A DNA stretch of 64,000 bases, taken from assembly GCA_958443265.1 (NCBI GenBank), contig CAUCKA010000001.1, positions 1 through 64,000 on the forward strand, read 5' to 3'. The notes below the pieces were generated by a model that was not told the DNA's origin, did not search any database, and saw only the letters and a list, made by a program, of their open reading frames with translations. This DNA comes from an uncultured Collinsella sp. GTDB lineage: Bacteria; Actinomycetota; Coriobacteriia; Coriobacteriales; Coriobacteriaceae. The translations under genes were made by a program, and so were the position numbers. Positions 18,043 to 27,901 of this stretch are shown here, piece by piece. How positions within the stretch are numbered: position 1 is the stretch's first letter; every line of letters starts with the position of its first letter.

Positions 18043-18591
18043 ATGAAATACCTCATCGCCTCCGACATCCACGGCTCGGCATACTGGACCGAGCGTCTGG
18101 TCGCCGCAATCGAATCCGAGCAGCCCGACCGCATCGTGCTGCTGGGCGACCTGCTCTACCACGGCCCGCGCAACGACCTGCCGCGCGACTACGCCCCCAA
18201 GCGCGTGATTCCGCTGCTCAACGCCCTGGCCGACCGCATCATTGCCGTCCGCGGCAACTGCGACGCCGAGGTCGACCAGATGGTGCTCGACTTTCCCGTC
18301 ATGGCCGACTACGCCACCCTGTTTGACGAGACCGGCCGCGAGCTGTTCCTGACGCACGGCCACGTCTTTGGCGCCGGCATGCACAACAGCGTCGACCATG
18401 CGCCCGTGCTGCCCGAGGGCTCCGCGCTCGTCTACGGCCACACGCATATCAAGGTTAACGAAGCGAGCGCGACGCACCCGGGCCTGTGGCTCTTCAATCC
18501 CGGTAGCGTGAGCATTCCCAAAGACGGCACGCACAGCTACGGTATCTACGAGGGCGGCGCGTTACGCCACGTGATCCTGGAGGAGGAGTAA
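18043..18591 (+). CDS. yfcE: YfcE-type metallophosphodiesterase
   Basis: A 182-residue calcineurin-like phosphoesterase with all metal-binding motifs: ASDIHGS, LLGDLLYHGP, VRGNCDAEVD, LTHGHVFG and YGHTHI. YfcE-type enzymes hydrolyse phosphodiester model substrates; the cellular substrate is unknown. The ATG at 18043 follows GAAAGGACCACC. mazG starts 2 nt after its stop, so the two are likely co-expressed. Confidence 0.88.
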   Translation: MKYLIASDIHGSAYWTERLVAAIESEQPDRIVLLGDLLYHGPRNDLPRDYAPKRVIPLLNALADRIIAVRGNCDAEVDQMVLDFPVMADYATLFDETGRELFLTHGHVFGAGMHNSVDHAPVLPEGSALVYGHTHIKVNEASATHPGLWLFNPGSVSIPKDGTHSYGIYEGGALRHVILEEE

Positions 18592-18593
18592 CC

Positions 18594-19454
18594 ATGTCCG
18601 AGCATATGGCTCAGCAAAATGCCGAGGGTTCGCGCGACCTGTCGACGCTGGTAGATGTGTCGGCCGAGCTGCAGCATCTGGTGCAGACCATCTGGCGCCT
18701 GCGTCAGCCCGACGGCTGCCCGTGGGACCGCGAGCAGACGCACCGCAGCATTGGCAAGAACATGATCGAGGAGGCCTACGAGGCGCTCGATTGCATCGAG
18801 GCCGACGACGCGGCTCACCTTCGCGAGGAGCTGGGAGATGTGCTCATGCAGGTCGTACTGCATGCGCAGATTGCGGCGGACGCCGGCGAGTTTACGCTGG
18901 CCGACGTGGCACACGATATCGACGCCAAACTCATCCGGCGCCATCCGCACGTGTTTGGCAATGTGGATGCCGAGAGCTCCGACGAGGTGCTCAAGATTTG
19001 GGACGAGGTCAAGCTTGCCGAGAAGGCGGTCAAGGACAAGGCTGTGGCGGCAGGCGAGTCAGCGCCCGAGGGCCTGCTCGACGGCGTGCCCACGCATTTG
19101 CCGGCGCTCATGCAGGCTCAGAAGGTGTCGCGCAAGGCGGCTGCCGTGGGCTTTGAGTGGGAGACGGTCCAGGACGTGTGGGACGAGGTCGCCGAGGAGC
19201 GTGCCGAGTTTGAGGCCGAGGCTCCCGGCTCACCCGAGCGCGAGATGGAGTTTGGCGACCTGCTCTTTGCCCTGGTCAACGTCGCGCGCAAAGAGGGGAT
19301 TGACGCCGAGAGCGCCCTGCGTGCCAGCACGGCCAAGTTCCGCCGTCGCTGGGCTGCGATGGAGGCCGCCGTGCACGAGGCAGGCGATGACCTCGCCGCC
19401 TGCTCAACCGCTCAACTCAACGACCTGTGGGACCAAGCAAAAGCAAGCGAGTGA
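18594..19454 (+). CDS. mazG: Nucleoside triphosphate pyrophosphohydrolase MazG
   Basis: A 286-residue full-length MazG with two all-alpha NTP-PPase domains. The first has CPWDREQTHRS, MIEEAYEALD and LREELGDVLMQ with the EExxE and ExxD metal ligands; the second has EFGDLLFALVNVAR. It hydrolyses NTPs to NMP and pyrophosphate, cleaning the pool of non-canonical nucleotides and modulating ppGpp responses. It ends 39 nt before the convergent DUF4143 ATPase gene. Confidence 0.93.
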   Translation: MSEHMAQQNAEGSRDLSTLVDVSAELQHLVQTIWRLRQPDGCPWDREQTHRSIGKNMIEEAYEALDCIEADDAAHLREELGDVLMQVVLHAQIAADAGEFTLADVAHDIDAKLIRRHPHVFGNVDAESSDEVLKIWDEVKLAEKAVKDKAVAAGESAPEGLLDGVPTHLPALMQAQKVSRKAAAVGFEWETVQDVWDEVAEERAEFEAEAPGSPEREMEFGDLLFALVNVARKEGIDAESALRASTAKFRRRWAAMEAAVHEAGDDLAACSTAQLNDLWDQAKASE

Positions 19455-19493
19455 GGCCTGCGTCTCTCACGGCATCCATTCGTAGAGAGGTCT

Positions 19494-20861
19494 CTACAAG
19501 CAAAAAGCCATATACAACGGAAGATGTGCCAGCTGTGCTTCGGCATCCCACTCGAGTTGTTTAGGGTGCAACACGTAAGCCATCCCAATCTTCTTGTTAA
19601 AGCGCGCGCGGAATCGGTCGAGGGAGATGGTTCCGTATCTGCGTGGCGACTTAACTTCGATGGGGCTGATGCGCGGCTTTCCGGCGGCATTGACATAGGG
19701 TCGGGTAACGAGGAAGTCGATTTCCATGCGCTCCTCCCCCTCCTTCTTTCCGCTTTGGGAATAAAAGAAGAGCCTGTGTCCATTGGCCTTTAGAGATTGG
19801 GCAACGTAGTTTTCGGTAAGCATTCCTTCGTTCAATCCGATGTCGCCGCGAAGCACGGCCCTGTAAACGTCTTCATCGGTATCGTTGTTGTCAGAGAAGG
19901 CAAGCGTTACAAGCAGGCCGGTGTCTGCCATGTAGCACTTGAGGGCCGTTTGCTCCATGCTGAGTGAAAGGCCCACGCTCGGTTCGCTTGCGGCATAACA
20001 GATATTGGCAATTCGCGCGTCTGCCAGCCAAAAGAAGGCTTCTTCGTAGGTGCGCATGCGTGCGTTTTTATCAAGTGAGGAAAGCTTGAATCGTTTTTCG
20101 TGCCTAGAGAGCTGACCCGGGATGCCATCGAGTACGGAGACGACTTTGAATTCGTAACCGGTTGCAAAACGAGAGATATCGTTGCGATAGAGCTGGACGA
20201 TTCGGCGCTTCGAAGCGTCGACGGGCGCAAAAGCGCGCTGTTCAACATAGATGGATACCGGCTCAGGCATGCCGCCTACGAGCATGTATTCGCGCATAAG
20301 GGAGAGCGCTCTGCGATGTAGGGCATCGGGGAGCGGCTTCATCTTGTTAAAACTCATGCGAATGAGATCGGCCAGCCCCTTTTCGTCCATGCCCCAAAGA
20401 AACTCCTCAAAGTCGAGGGGCTCAAGTTCCAGAGACTCTTCCTCGGATGGGATGACGATATCTTTAATGTTCTGCTTGATGCTGAGCAGGGATCCAGTTT
20501 CGATGTAGTCGTAACGTCCGTCTGCAACGAGATACTTGATGAGTCCGCGTGCTTGCGGGTACATCTGGACCTCGTCAAAGACGATAAGCGTCTCGTGTTC
20601 ATAGAGTTTGACGTTATAGAAAACCGAGAGATAGAGGAAGAGCGAGTCGAAGTCAGTGCGATAGTCCTCAAAATATTGCTTAACTTCGGCAGGTGCTTGA
20701 AAGAAATCAATGACAAGGCAGGACTTGTATTCGGTTTCTCCAAACGTACGGGCAAGCGTGCTCTTGCCGACGCGACGGGCTCCTTCAATAAGAAGTGCTG
20801 TTTTACCAGCGCTTTCATGCTTCCATTTTAGTAGTTTGTCATAGGCTTTTCGTTTAAGCAT
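19494..20861 (-). CDS. AAA ATPase with DUF4143 domain (copy 1)
   Basis: A 455-residue ATP-binding protein. The N-terminal AAA_14 domain has Walker A IEGARRVGKST and Walker B LIVFDEVQMYP; the C-terminal DUF4143 region ends with EIDFLVTRP and ISPIEVKSPRR, a PD-(D/E)XK-like arrangement. Family members are widespread in gut bacteria, with no settled function. The ATG at 20861 follows GAGGTA. Three 17-bp repeats at 33-bp spacing lie directly upstream and reach to within 13 nt of the start. A relative is encoded at 24488-25828. Confidence 0.85.
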   Translation of the reverse strand: MLKRKAYDKLLKWKHESAGKTALLIEGARRVGKSTLARTFGETEYKSCLVIDFFQAPAEVKQYFEDYRTDFDSLFLYLSVFYNVKLYEHETLIVFDEVQMYPQARGLIKYLVADGRYDYIETGSLLSIKQNIKDIVIPSEEESLELEPLDFEEFLWGMDEKGLADLIRMSFNKMKPLPDALHRRALSLMREYMLVGGMPEPVSIYVEQRAFAPVDASKRRIVQLYRNDISRFATGYEFKVVSVLDGIPGQLSRHEKRFKLSSLDKNARMRTYEEAFFWLADARIANICYAASEPSVGLSLSMEQTALKCYMADTGLLVTLAFSDNNDTDEDVYRAVLRGDIGLNEGMLTENYVAQSLKANGHRLFFYSQSGKKEGEERMEIDFLVTRPYVNAAGKPRISPIEVKSPRRYGTISLDRFRARFNKKIGMAYVLHPKQLEWDAEAQLAHLPLYMAFCL

Positions 20862-20873
20862 GGCTACCTCGTA

Positions 20874-20964
20874 CACGATATCCAGAACTTTTATAACCTG
20901 ATTATGCACGATATCCAGAACTTCAGACCCTTAGAATTGCACGATATCCAGAACTTTGCACGAT
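20874..20964. repeat. 33-bp-spaced direct repeats upstream of DUF4143 ATPase 1
   Basis: CACGATATCCAGAACTT occurs at 20874-20890, 20907-20923 and 20940-20956, exactly 33 bp apart, with a partial fourth copy (CACGAT) at 20959. The 16-bp spacers differ. Position next to the ATPase start suggests operator sites. Confidence 0.85.
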
Positions 20965-21120
20965 GTGAAAAAGCACATTATTGGCTCTTTCATTCGCAAG
21001 CCAGGTAAAGACGGTATGCCGATAGAAGAATTTAATGGGGGGGCGACCTCTAGAGATGAATGCTCGGTGCAAAAACAAGCGCCCCCAAAGAATGATTTCT
21101 CCAATTCATATGTATCCCTC

Positions 21121-21165
21121 GGCTAACTTAGGGCATAATGCAAAAAGTGCGACATGGCTAACTTA
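21121..21165 (+). promoter_or_regulatory. Paired GGCTAACTTA repeats upstream of enolase
   Basis: The decamer GGCTAACTTA occurs at 21121-21130 and 21156-21165, 35 bp apart, in the eno upstream region, with a possible -10 (CATAAT, 21134-21139) between them. They may be regulator half-sites. The rest of the gap (20965-21120) shows nothing I can support. Confidence 0.35.
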
Positions 21166-21229
21166 TGAACCTGCGCGCCGCTGTGGCGTGCAAGCCGTGT
21201 CGCCAAGCATTCAACCCGTTTCCAAGTGA

Positions 21230-22531
<1,302 letters not shown>

Positions 22532-22594
22532 ACAAGTGGTGCTCGCGGGGGCGGGGTTGACTCGGCTCCGCTCCACTTCTGATGGCCGCCATTG

Positions 22595-22626
22595 GGCGCT
22601 GGGCCGTGTGGCTCAGCGCCTTTTTT
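22595..22626 (+). terminator. Rho-independent terminator after eno
   Basis: An 11-bp GC-rich stem (22595-22605 with 22610-22620, one G-T pair) and a 4-nt loop are followed by TTTTTT (22621-22626). Confidence 0.9.
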
Positions 22627-22717
22627 ATGTCGAGCAAAGGCTGCCGAAGGCGTTGCGCATGCTCGTGCTATAACTAAAGGACTTAGCGCAAACAAACCTC
22701 AACCGCACAAGGCGCAC

Positions 22718-23479
22718 ATGGATCAGATTTACGACAACAGGTATTATTCCGCCGGTTCGCGTGAGCCGTCACCTCGCCGTGCGCATTCGGTGCAGCTTGG
22801 CGGGCCCGATTATACGGGTGCTGCCCGTCCCACGCATCGCACGGCGGGCACCTCGCACTCCCATGCTCAAACGAATATGTCGACGCATCGCCCGGACCGT
22901 CCGTCGCGCGCGACGTACGAATCGCGCCCGTCTGCTCAAGCGCACGACAAGTCGACCAGGCCCTCGAGCCGTCTTTCGGGCTCGGACTTCATGCACTACG
23001 CCAACGACAACGCGGTGGTTAAGGCAATCTACGACTTTACCCATGGGCCCCAGCGTGGGCTGTTTATTGGTATCGTCGTTGCCTTGGTGCTCGTGAGCTT
23101 GTATTTTCCCGTGCGCGATCTGTATGTGGCCAAGCGCTCGAGCGACATTTTGGCCAAGCAGGTCGAGATTCGCCAGCAATACAACGACGAGCTGCAAAAA
23201 AGTGTCGACAAACTGCTCTCTGAGGAGGGCATTAAGGACGCGGCGACCGAGGATCTGGGCCTGGTGATGCCCGGCGAGACCAAGATTGACGTTCTGGGCC
23301 TGGACGACGATTCTGATTCGTCTTCGGGCAAGAAGTCGTCGAACGCCAAGAAGGCCAGCGAAGTTGCCAAGGAAATCGAAGAAGTCGGTAAGGACGCGCC
23401 GTGGTACATCCAGGCGCTCGACATGCTGTTTGGTTTTAAGGGCGTCGAGGGCCAGACGGTCGTGTCCAACGGCAAATAG
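22718..23479 (+). CDS. FtsB/DivIC-like septum formation initiator protein
   Basis: A 253-residue bitopic membrane protein. Residues 1 to ~100 are a disordered Arg/Ser/His-rich cytoplasmic region; one membrane helix (GLFIGIVVALVLVSLYF) is followed by a coiled coil (LAKQVEIRQQYNDELQKSV) and the short conserved block of FtsB-type proteins (EDLGLVMPGE). FtsB/DivIC links early and late divisome proteins. The tail is Ser/Lys-rich. The ATG at 22718 has only a weak ribosome site (AAGGCG). ppx follows after 20 nt. Confidence 0.78.
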   Translation: MDQIYDNRYYSAGSREPSPRRAHSVQLGGPDYTGAARPTHRTAGTSHSHAQTNMSTHRPDRPSRATYESRPSAQAHDKSTRPSSRLSGSDFMHYANDNAVVKAIYDFTHGPQRGLFIGIVVALVLVSLYFPVRDLYVAKRSSDILAKQVEIRQQYNDELQKSVDKLLSEEGIKDAATEDLGLVMPGETKIDVLGLDDDSDSSSGKKSSNAKKASEVAKEIEEVGKDAPWYIQALDMLFGFKGVEGQTVVSNGK

Positions 23480-23499
23480 CGCCCGGAGGGGAGCCCGCA

Positions 23500-24507
23500 A
23501 TGGCAGATTGCAAACGATATAAGGTGGCGGCGATCGACCTGGGAACGGTGTCGTCGCGACTGGTGCTGGCGCAGGTCGAGGCCGGGGCGATCGTGGAATC
23601 GTCCAAGCATACCGAGATTACCGATCTTGGCGAGGGCGTCGACGCGACGGGCCGCTTTTGCGAGGCGGCGGTCGAGCGCGTGCTTGCTGCATGCCGCATG
23701 TTTGTGGACGAGGCGCGTGCCTTTGGGGCCGTGTGCATTTGCACCACGTGCACGAGTGCCGCGCGCGATGCGTCTAATGCCGCCCTGCTGCTGGACGGCC
23801 TGCGCGAGCTGGGGCTCGAACCGCAGGTGATTCCGGGCGAGGTCGAGGCACGCCTGACGTTTTTTGGCGTGGCGCACGACTTCGCTGGCGAGCGCATCAT
23901 TGTTGCCGATTCGGGCGGCGGATCCACGGAGCTCGCGACGGGCGTCTATGCGCCGGAGCGTGGGGTCTTTGCGCTGGAGGGCACGCGTTCGCTGGACATT
24001 GGCTGCCGTCGTGTGACGGAGCGCTTCTTCTCGGTGCTGCCGCCTGCGGACGGCGAGCTTGCTGCCGCCGCCAACTGGGCGGGCGAGCAGTTCGCTGCCT
24101 ATTTTGAAGGCCTGCCGAGCAATTTTGAGCGTGCCGAGCGCCTGGTCGCCGTGGGTGGCACCGTCACCACGCTTGTGGCGCTCGTTCATGAGCTGGAACC
24201 GTACGATTCGAGCTTTGTGCACCTGCGCGAGCTTTCGCTGGATCAGGTTTCGGCCGCTATCGAGCGCATGTCTACGCTGGATGTTGCAGGCATTGCCGCG
24301 CTGCCAGGCGTGCAGCCCAAACGCGCGGGCGTGATCTTGGCAGGTGCCGTGGTAATTCGCGAGCTCATGCGAGCCGGCGGCTACAGGGCGCTTACCGTGA
24401 GTGAGAACAGTCTGCTCGCCGGCATGGCCGCCACCATCAACGAGACCCTCGACGGTAAAACCCCCACCATCGCCTGGACCCCCAGCCTCAGCCCTCTCCA
24501 AAACTAG
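23500..24507 (+). CDS. Exopolyphosphatase / pppGpp phosphohydrolase family protein
   Basis: A 335-residue Ppx/GppA protein of the ASKHA fold, hydrolysing polyphosphate or pppGpp. The phosphate-1 motif AAIDLGTVSSRL and phosphate-2 motif VADSGGGSTEL are intact, as is VAVGGTVTTL. The length matches the short form without the C-terminal HD-like domains. A CCGGAGGGGAG site precedes the ATG. The last 20 nt overlap the 3' end of the convergent DUF4143 ATPase gene. Confidence 0.88.
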   Translation: MADCKRYKVAAIDLGTVSSRLVLAQVEAGAIVESSKHTEITDLGEGVDATGRFCEAAVERVLAACRMFVDEARAFGAVCICTTCTSAARDASNAALLLDGLRELGLEPQVIPGEVEARLTFFGVAHDFAGERIIVADSGGGSTELATGVYAPERGVFALEGTRSLDIGCRRVTERFFSVLPPADGELAAAANWAGEQFAAYFEGLPSNFERAERLVAVGGTVTTLVALVHELEPYDSSFVHLRELSLDQVSAAIERMSTLDVAGIAALPGVQPKRAGVILAGAVVIRELMRAGGYRALTVSENSLLAGMAATINETLDGKTPTIAWTPSLSPLQN

Positions 24508-25828
24508 TCTTTTTGGGACGGGGCTGCTTTGTCAGCTTGTCGATCTGTCCAATCTCCCAAAGCGGAATATTGACGAGCATGTCCTCGTCTCTATATGCCG
24601 CCAGGGAGGTCCTCACGCAGCGCATGAGTTTGAATTTTTCGCAGGCTATTTTCAGACTCTTCGCTTTAAGGTTCTCCGCCGCCTTGACCTCAAGCGGAAG
24701 TACAGTCCCCATGTGATCGATGGCAAAATCGGTTTCGGCATTGCCAGAGCTAGATGACCAGTACGCGGGGATTTTGCCTTGCAGCAAGAGTTCCTGTGCG
24801 ACGTATTGCTCGGTGAGCGAGCCCTTAAACTCAGTGAAAACAGCGGATCCGTTTAGGACGATGGTCGGTGGGAGGTTGGAGAGCGCGCCGAGGATGCCAG
24901 TGTCGATGCAAAACAGCTTGAAGCCCGAGAGGTCCTCATAGCTCGAAAGCGGTGCCCTGAGAGCGGAAACGCGCGGCACCTTATGAACGATTCCGTAATC
25001 CATGAGCCACTGGAGGCTCTCTTCAAAATCGCGTGCGCGCGCCCCGGGGCGAAGGGCTCCGTAGATGAACTTTTTATTTTCCTTTGCAAGCTGGCCGGGG
25101 AGGGATTTCCAAACCAGCCTCATGCGCTCGACGATGCGGGCGGGCGCATGTTTGCCAAAATCGGATTCGTAAGCCTCGATGATTTGTTGCTGAAGCCTGC
25201 GGGCTTCGATGAAATCGCGGGTCGCGGCAAAGGCGGAGACGACTTCGGGCATGCCGCCGACAACGAGGTATTCCTTGAGCAAGTGCTCGAGCTTTTCGGT
25301 AACGTTTGCCAGAAGATTCATGTCTGCGGCAAGGATGGCGTCGGCGAGCGGGTCGCCATCGACGGCGCGAACGAACTCGGTAAACCCCATGGGACGCATG
25401 GTGAGCTGGTCGATTTTGCCGACGGGAAATGACTCGTTTTCGCGCCGGAGCGCGAGGCCCATATAGGAGCCGGCTGCGACGATATGGTATTCGGGCGCAA
25501 GCTCGTTGAAGTACTTGAGCGAGGTGATGCCGCGCGGCGCCTCTTGGATCTCGTCAAAGATGATGAGCGTGTCTGCCGGCGTTACGGTTCGCCCGCGAAG
25601 AAGCTCTATCTGGGAGATGATGCGCTTGGGGTCGAGGTCTCCATCGAACAGCGAGCGTGCGCTCGGCTCGAGCATAAAGTCAAAACGAATGACGTTTCGA
25701 TACTGTTGGCTCGCGAATTCGTTAAGAAGCCAAGTCTTTCCTGTCTGGCGGGCTCCTTTGAGCAAGAGGGGTTTGCGATTCGCCCTTGATTTCCAAGCGA
25801 TAAGTTCACTCATAAGCTGTCGCTGCAT
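24488..25828 (-). CDS. AAA ATPase with DUF4143 domain (copy 2)
   Basis: A 446-residue relative of the protein at 19494-20861. Walker A is LKGARQTGKTW, Walker B LIIFDEIQEAP, and the C-terminal nuclease-like motif reads ETDFAIDHMG then LPLEVKAAEN. Sequence identity with copy 1 is modest, so they are not a recent duplication. The ATG at 25828 follows GGGAGG. A -10-like TATACT lies at 25857-25852, and two 33-bp units containing dyads lie just upstream. Function unknown. Confidence 0.85.
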   Translation of the reverse strand: MQRQLMSELIAWKSRANRKPLLLKGARQTGKTWLLNEFASQQYRNVIRFDFMLEPSARSLFDGDLDPKRIISQIELLRGRTVTPADTLIIFDEIQEAPRGITSLKYFNELAPEYHIVAAGSYMGLALRRENESFPVGKIDQLTMRPMGFTEFVRAVDGDPLADAILAADMNLLANVTEKLEHLLKEYLVVGGMPEVVSAFAATRDFIEARRLQQQIIEAYESDFGKHAPARIVERMRLVWKSLPGQLAKENKKFIYGALRPGARARDFEESLQWLMDYGIVHKVPRVSALRAPLSSYEDLSGFKLFCIDTGILGALSNLPPTIVLNGSAVFTEFKGSLTEQYVAQELLLQGKIPAYWSSSSGNAETDFAIDHMGTVLPLEVKAAENLKAKSLKIACEKFKLMRCVRTSLAAYRDEDMLVNIPLWEIGQIDKLTKQPRPKKTSFGEG

Positions 25829-25879
25829 ATTGCCTCCCAACTCTCTTGGCTAGTATAAGGCCATTTGGGCGTTTCCTTT

Positions 25880-25957
25880 GGAAAATGTGCGAGACAACCA
25901 CGTTTTTCCATCGGAAAATGTGTGAGACAACCACATTTTTCCATCGAAAAATGTGGG
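25880..25957. repeat. 33-bp tandem dyad repeats upstream of DUF4143 ATPase 2
   Basis: Units at 25880-25912 and 25913-25945 differ at only a couple of bases; a third partial unit starts at 25946. Each unit is itself an imperfect dyad (GGAAAATGTG ... CACRTTTTTCC). They sit just upstream of the ATPase promoter region and look like operators. Confidence 0.85.
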
Positions 25958-25968
25958 AATGCCAATCT

Positions 25969-26037
25969 AAGTTGCGGTGAAATAGTTCTTAAATGGGCTG
26001 GTAACCAGTCAAAACAGGAACTATTCCACCGCAACTT
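25969..26037. repeat. 20-bp inverted repeat hairpin element
   Basis: Arms 25969-25988 and 26018-26037 are inverse complements with one mismatch. The 29-nt loop contains the small palindrome CTGGTAACCAG. It lies between the ATPase gene and the tRNA-Leu repeat region and looks like a REP-type intergenic element. Confidence 0.75.
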
Positions 26038-26045
26038 CTAAAGTC

Positions 26046-26124
26046 CACCGGCATCCACAAGAAACGGGCCCGCATCCCCAGGGGACACGGGCTCGTAAAC
26101 AATACGTGGTAGGGGCGGTGGGAC
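26046..26124 (-). repeat. 79-bp imperfect duplicate of tRNA-Leu 3' end and terminator
   Basis: This segment matches 26241-26319 at an exact offset of 195 bp. It includes 18 identical nt covering the tRNA 3' end with CCA (26107-26124) and the GC-rich terminator hairpin downstream. No tRNA body is attached. The 116 bp between the copies holds a TGCGTATTTG/CAAATACGCA hairpin (26128-26152) and other GC-rich dyads. Confidence 0.8.
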
Positions 26125-26240
26125 GTCTGCGTATTTGCTGCGCAAATACGCACCGGCTTCGGCCGCCTGTCGGCGTCCTCGCCGGCTCGCTACGGACGCT
26201 GCGCGTCCGCTTGACGCTCGCCCCCTCGCGGGTTCGAGCC

Positions 26241-26319
26241 CACCGGCGTCCAAAAGAAACGAGCCCGCATCCCTGGGGGACACGGACTCGGAAGCTCCAT
26301 ATGGTAGGGGCGGTGGGAC
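26241..26319 (-). repeat. 79-bp repeat, copy attached to intact tRNA-Leu
   Basis: The intact partner of 26046-26124. On the minus strand it contains the tRNA 3' end, then a hairpin around CGAGTCCGTGTCCCC / GGATGCGGGCTCG followed by TTTCTTTT, which is a good terminator for the tRNA gene. Confidence 0.8.
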
Positions 26320-26386
26320 TCGAACCCACAATCCTTGCGGCGAGAGATTTTAAGTCTCCTGCGTATGCCAATTCCGCCACGCCCCC
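26302..26386 (-). tRNA. tRNA-Leu (anticodon UAA)
   Basis: On the minus strand the 85 nt fold as a class II tRNA: acceptor GGGGGCG with CGCCCCT, D-loop with AATTGGCA, anticodon arm GAGACTTAAAATCTC with anticodon TAA, a long variable arm, T-arm GGTTCGAGTCCC, and an encoded CCA. A terminator hairpin follows immediately. Confidence 0.95.
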
Positions 26387-26417
26387 GTGAGACTAGAAGT
26401 CTAGCACAAGCCGTCCG

Positions 26418-27041
26418 TTACGCGTTGACAGCCATCGAGTGCTGGCCCGACTTTTCCAAGTACTCGGCAAACTTGGCCTCGTCGCCCTTGTTCTTGTACT
26501 GCAGGGCCAGCAGGTATTCCAGGCGGCAGCTCTTGACCTTGTCGTCACCGGCCTCCTTGAGCATGCGCTCCAGCTCGGGGATGTCGTTGTGGCGCTTGAG
26601 GATCATCGTGTCGTACATCAGCTGGCATTCGTGCGCGACTGCCTCGGCCTGACCGCCCTCAAAGCCCTTGATCTCGTGCAGCAACTCCTTGGACTTTTTG
26701 CGGTCCTCCTGGCCAACGTAGTAGTTAAAGGCCTTGATTACCAGGTCGACGCGCTGCATCTTGGGCAGGTTGAGTCCCAGCAGCAAATCGAACATCTCGT
26801 CGGCGCGCTTGTGGTCCTCGCGCAGCAGATAGGAGTTCAGGCGCAGGTAGTCGCGGTTGTAGCGCGGGTACAGCATGCTGGTGAGTTTGGCGTCGAGCAA
26901 GCGATCGAACTCGTCCCACTGCTTAGCGGCCATAAGCTGCTGTAGGCGCTTAAACGTGGTGCGTTTTTTGACGCTAAAGAACACCGACACGGCGATGCAG
27001 ATGATAACGACGGCGGTCCAGAGTGTGCGGGAATCGGGCAT
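26418..27041 (-). CDS. Membrane-anchored TPR-like protein
   Basis: A 207-residue protein with one N-terminal membrane helix (LWTAVVIICIAVSVFFSV), then a positively charged stretch and an all-helical soluble domain resembling TPR-type repeats (WDEFDRLLDAKL, LYPRYNRDYLRLNSYLL, ADEMFDLLLGLNL, LEYLLALQYKNKGDEAKF). No enzymatic motif is seen. The start at 27041 places the helix at the N-terminus; an upstream in-frame ATG at 27152 is possible. It probably scaffolds protein contacts at the membrane; I do not recognise a named family. Confidence 0.7.
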   Translation of the reverse strand: MPDSRTLWTAVVIICIAVSVFFSVKKRTTFKRLQQLMAAKQWDEFDRLLDAKLTSMLYPRYNRDYLRLNSYLLREDHKRADEMFDLLLGLNLPKMQRVDLVIKAFNYYVGQEDRKKSKELLHEIKGFEGGQAEAVAHECQLMYDTMILKRHNDIPELERMLKEAGDDKVKSCRLEYLLALQYKNKGDEAKFAEYLEKSGQHSMAVNA

Positions 27042-27204
27042 ATTGGGGTCCTTAGTCGCTCGTAAAGCGAGCGGTATGACAACACGTACTAGATGTATTA
27101 TACGCAGCGTGCAAGCAAACTGGCATAAAAGCGCATCGAGGCCGAGCGCCATCGCTCGCTGCGGTACACTTACCTAAAGTAAACCATGAAGGGAGACATT
27201 ACCT

Positions 27205-27492
27205 ATGAAGAAGATCGTTTTGGCTTGCGGTGCTGGCGCTGCCACTTCCACGCTCGTTGCCCAGAAGGTCGCCACCATGCTCGACGCCAACGGTTACGCC
27301 GACAAGTACGAGATCGTGCAGTGCGCCATCTCCGAGGCCAAGGACGCTTGCGACGAGGGCGCCGACCTGCTGATCGCCACCACCGTTGCCCCCGAGGGCC
27401 TCACCTGCCCGTACGTGAGCGGCGTGCCCTTCATGACCGGCATGAACCGCGTTGCTGCCGAGAAGGCCGTCCTCGACGTCATGGCTCAGTAG
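27205..27492 (+). CDS. Orphan PTS EIIB, galactitol/lactose-type fold
   Basis: A 95-residue EIIB with the P-loop-like active site LACGAGAATSTL, in which Cys8 would be phosphorylated. The sequence is closest to GatB-type IIB domains. No EIIA or EIIC is nearby, so it either serves a permease encoded elsewhere or acts as a regulator. The ATG follows GAAGGGAGAC. A VOC gene starts 11 nt downstream, suggesting an operon. Confidence 0.85.
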   Translation: MKKIVLACGAGAATSTLVAQKVATMLDANGYADKYEIVQCAISEAKDACDEGADLLIATTVAPEGLTCPYVSGVPFMTGMNRVAAEKAVLDVMAQ

Positions 27493-27503
27493 GCACTGAC
27501 TGT

Positions 27504-27878
27504 ATGAGTGAGCAGAACGCCAACCCGGCCGAGCTCTTTGGCATGCGCGTTGCCCATGTGGGCATTAACGCCACCGACCCGGCAGACGCCCTGGAGATCG
27601 CGGGGCTGTTCTCGACGATGATGGGCCTGCCCGTTATCGAGACCCCGGTTTCGTACTTCAACGATTCGCTGGTCGAGATCATGAAGCAGAACGGTCGTGG
27701 CGCCAAGGGCCACATTGGCTTTGCCGTCAACGACATCGATGCGGCCGAGAAGTGGTTTGCCGGGCGCGGACTCGAGGTCAACGAGGAGTCGCGCGTGCTG
27801 CTGCCCGACGGCGGCACCAAGCTCGTGTACTTTAAGCGCGAGTTCGCCGGCTTCGCCGTGCATCTGTGCCGCGAGTAG
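27504..27878 (+). CDS. VOC (glyoxalase-fold) family protein
   Basis: A 124-residue single-domain VOC protein: RVAHVGINATDP at the start, the GHIGFAVNDIDAAEKWF middle and the C-terminal metal-site strand. VOC proteins include glyoxalase I, isomerases and resistance proteins; nothing here fixes the reaction. It lies 11 nt after the orphan PTS IIB, so a role in sugar metabolism is possible. The start at 27504 has only a weak ribosome site and may rely on coupling. Confidence 0.8.
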   Translation: MSEQNANPAELFGMRVAHVGINATDPADALEIAGLFSTMMGLPVIETPVSYFNDSLVEIMKQNGRGAKGHIGFAVNDIDAAEKWFAGRGLEVNEESRVLLPDGGTKLVYFKREFAGFAVHLCRE

Positions 27879-27901
27879 CGCATAAGCTGTCATAGCTAAC
27901 G

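Noticed and set aside
20874..20964. CRISPR-like array (17-bp repeats with 16-bp differing spacers)
   Set aside because: Only three full units, repeats and spacers are too short, no cas genes in the window, and the array touches the start of a gene.
23029..24501. Long minus-strand frame opposite the FtsB-like and Ppx/GppA genes
   Set aside because: Antisense to real genes with clear motifs; no homology recognised.
25810..26034. Small minus-strand ORF over the 33-bp repeats
   Set aside because: It merely translates the repeat array, giving a repeated FPMEK-type peptide, and has no ribosome site.
26125..26240. A second tRNA gene suggested by GGTTCGAGCCC near 26231
   Set aside because: No acceptor, D or anticodon arms could be paired around it; it looks like part of GC-rich intergenic palindromes.
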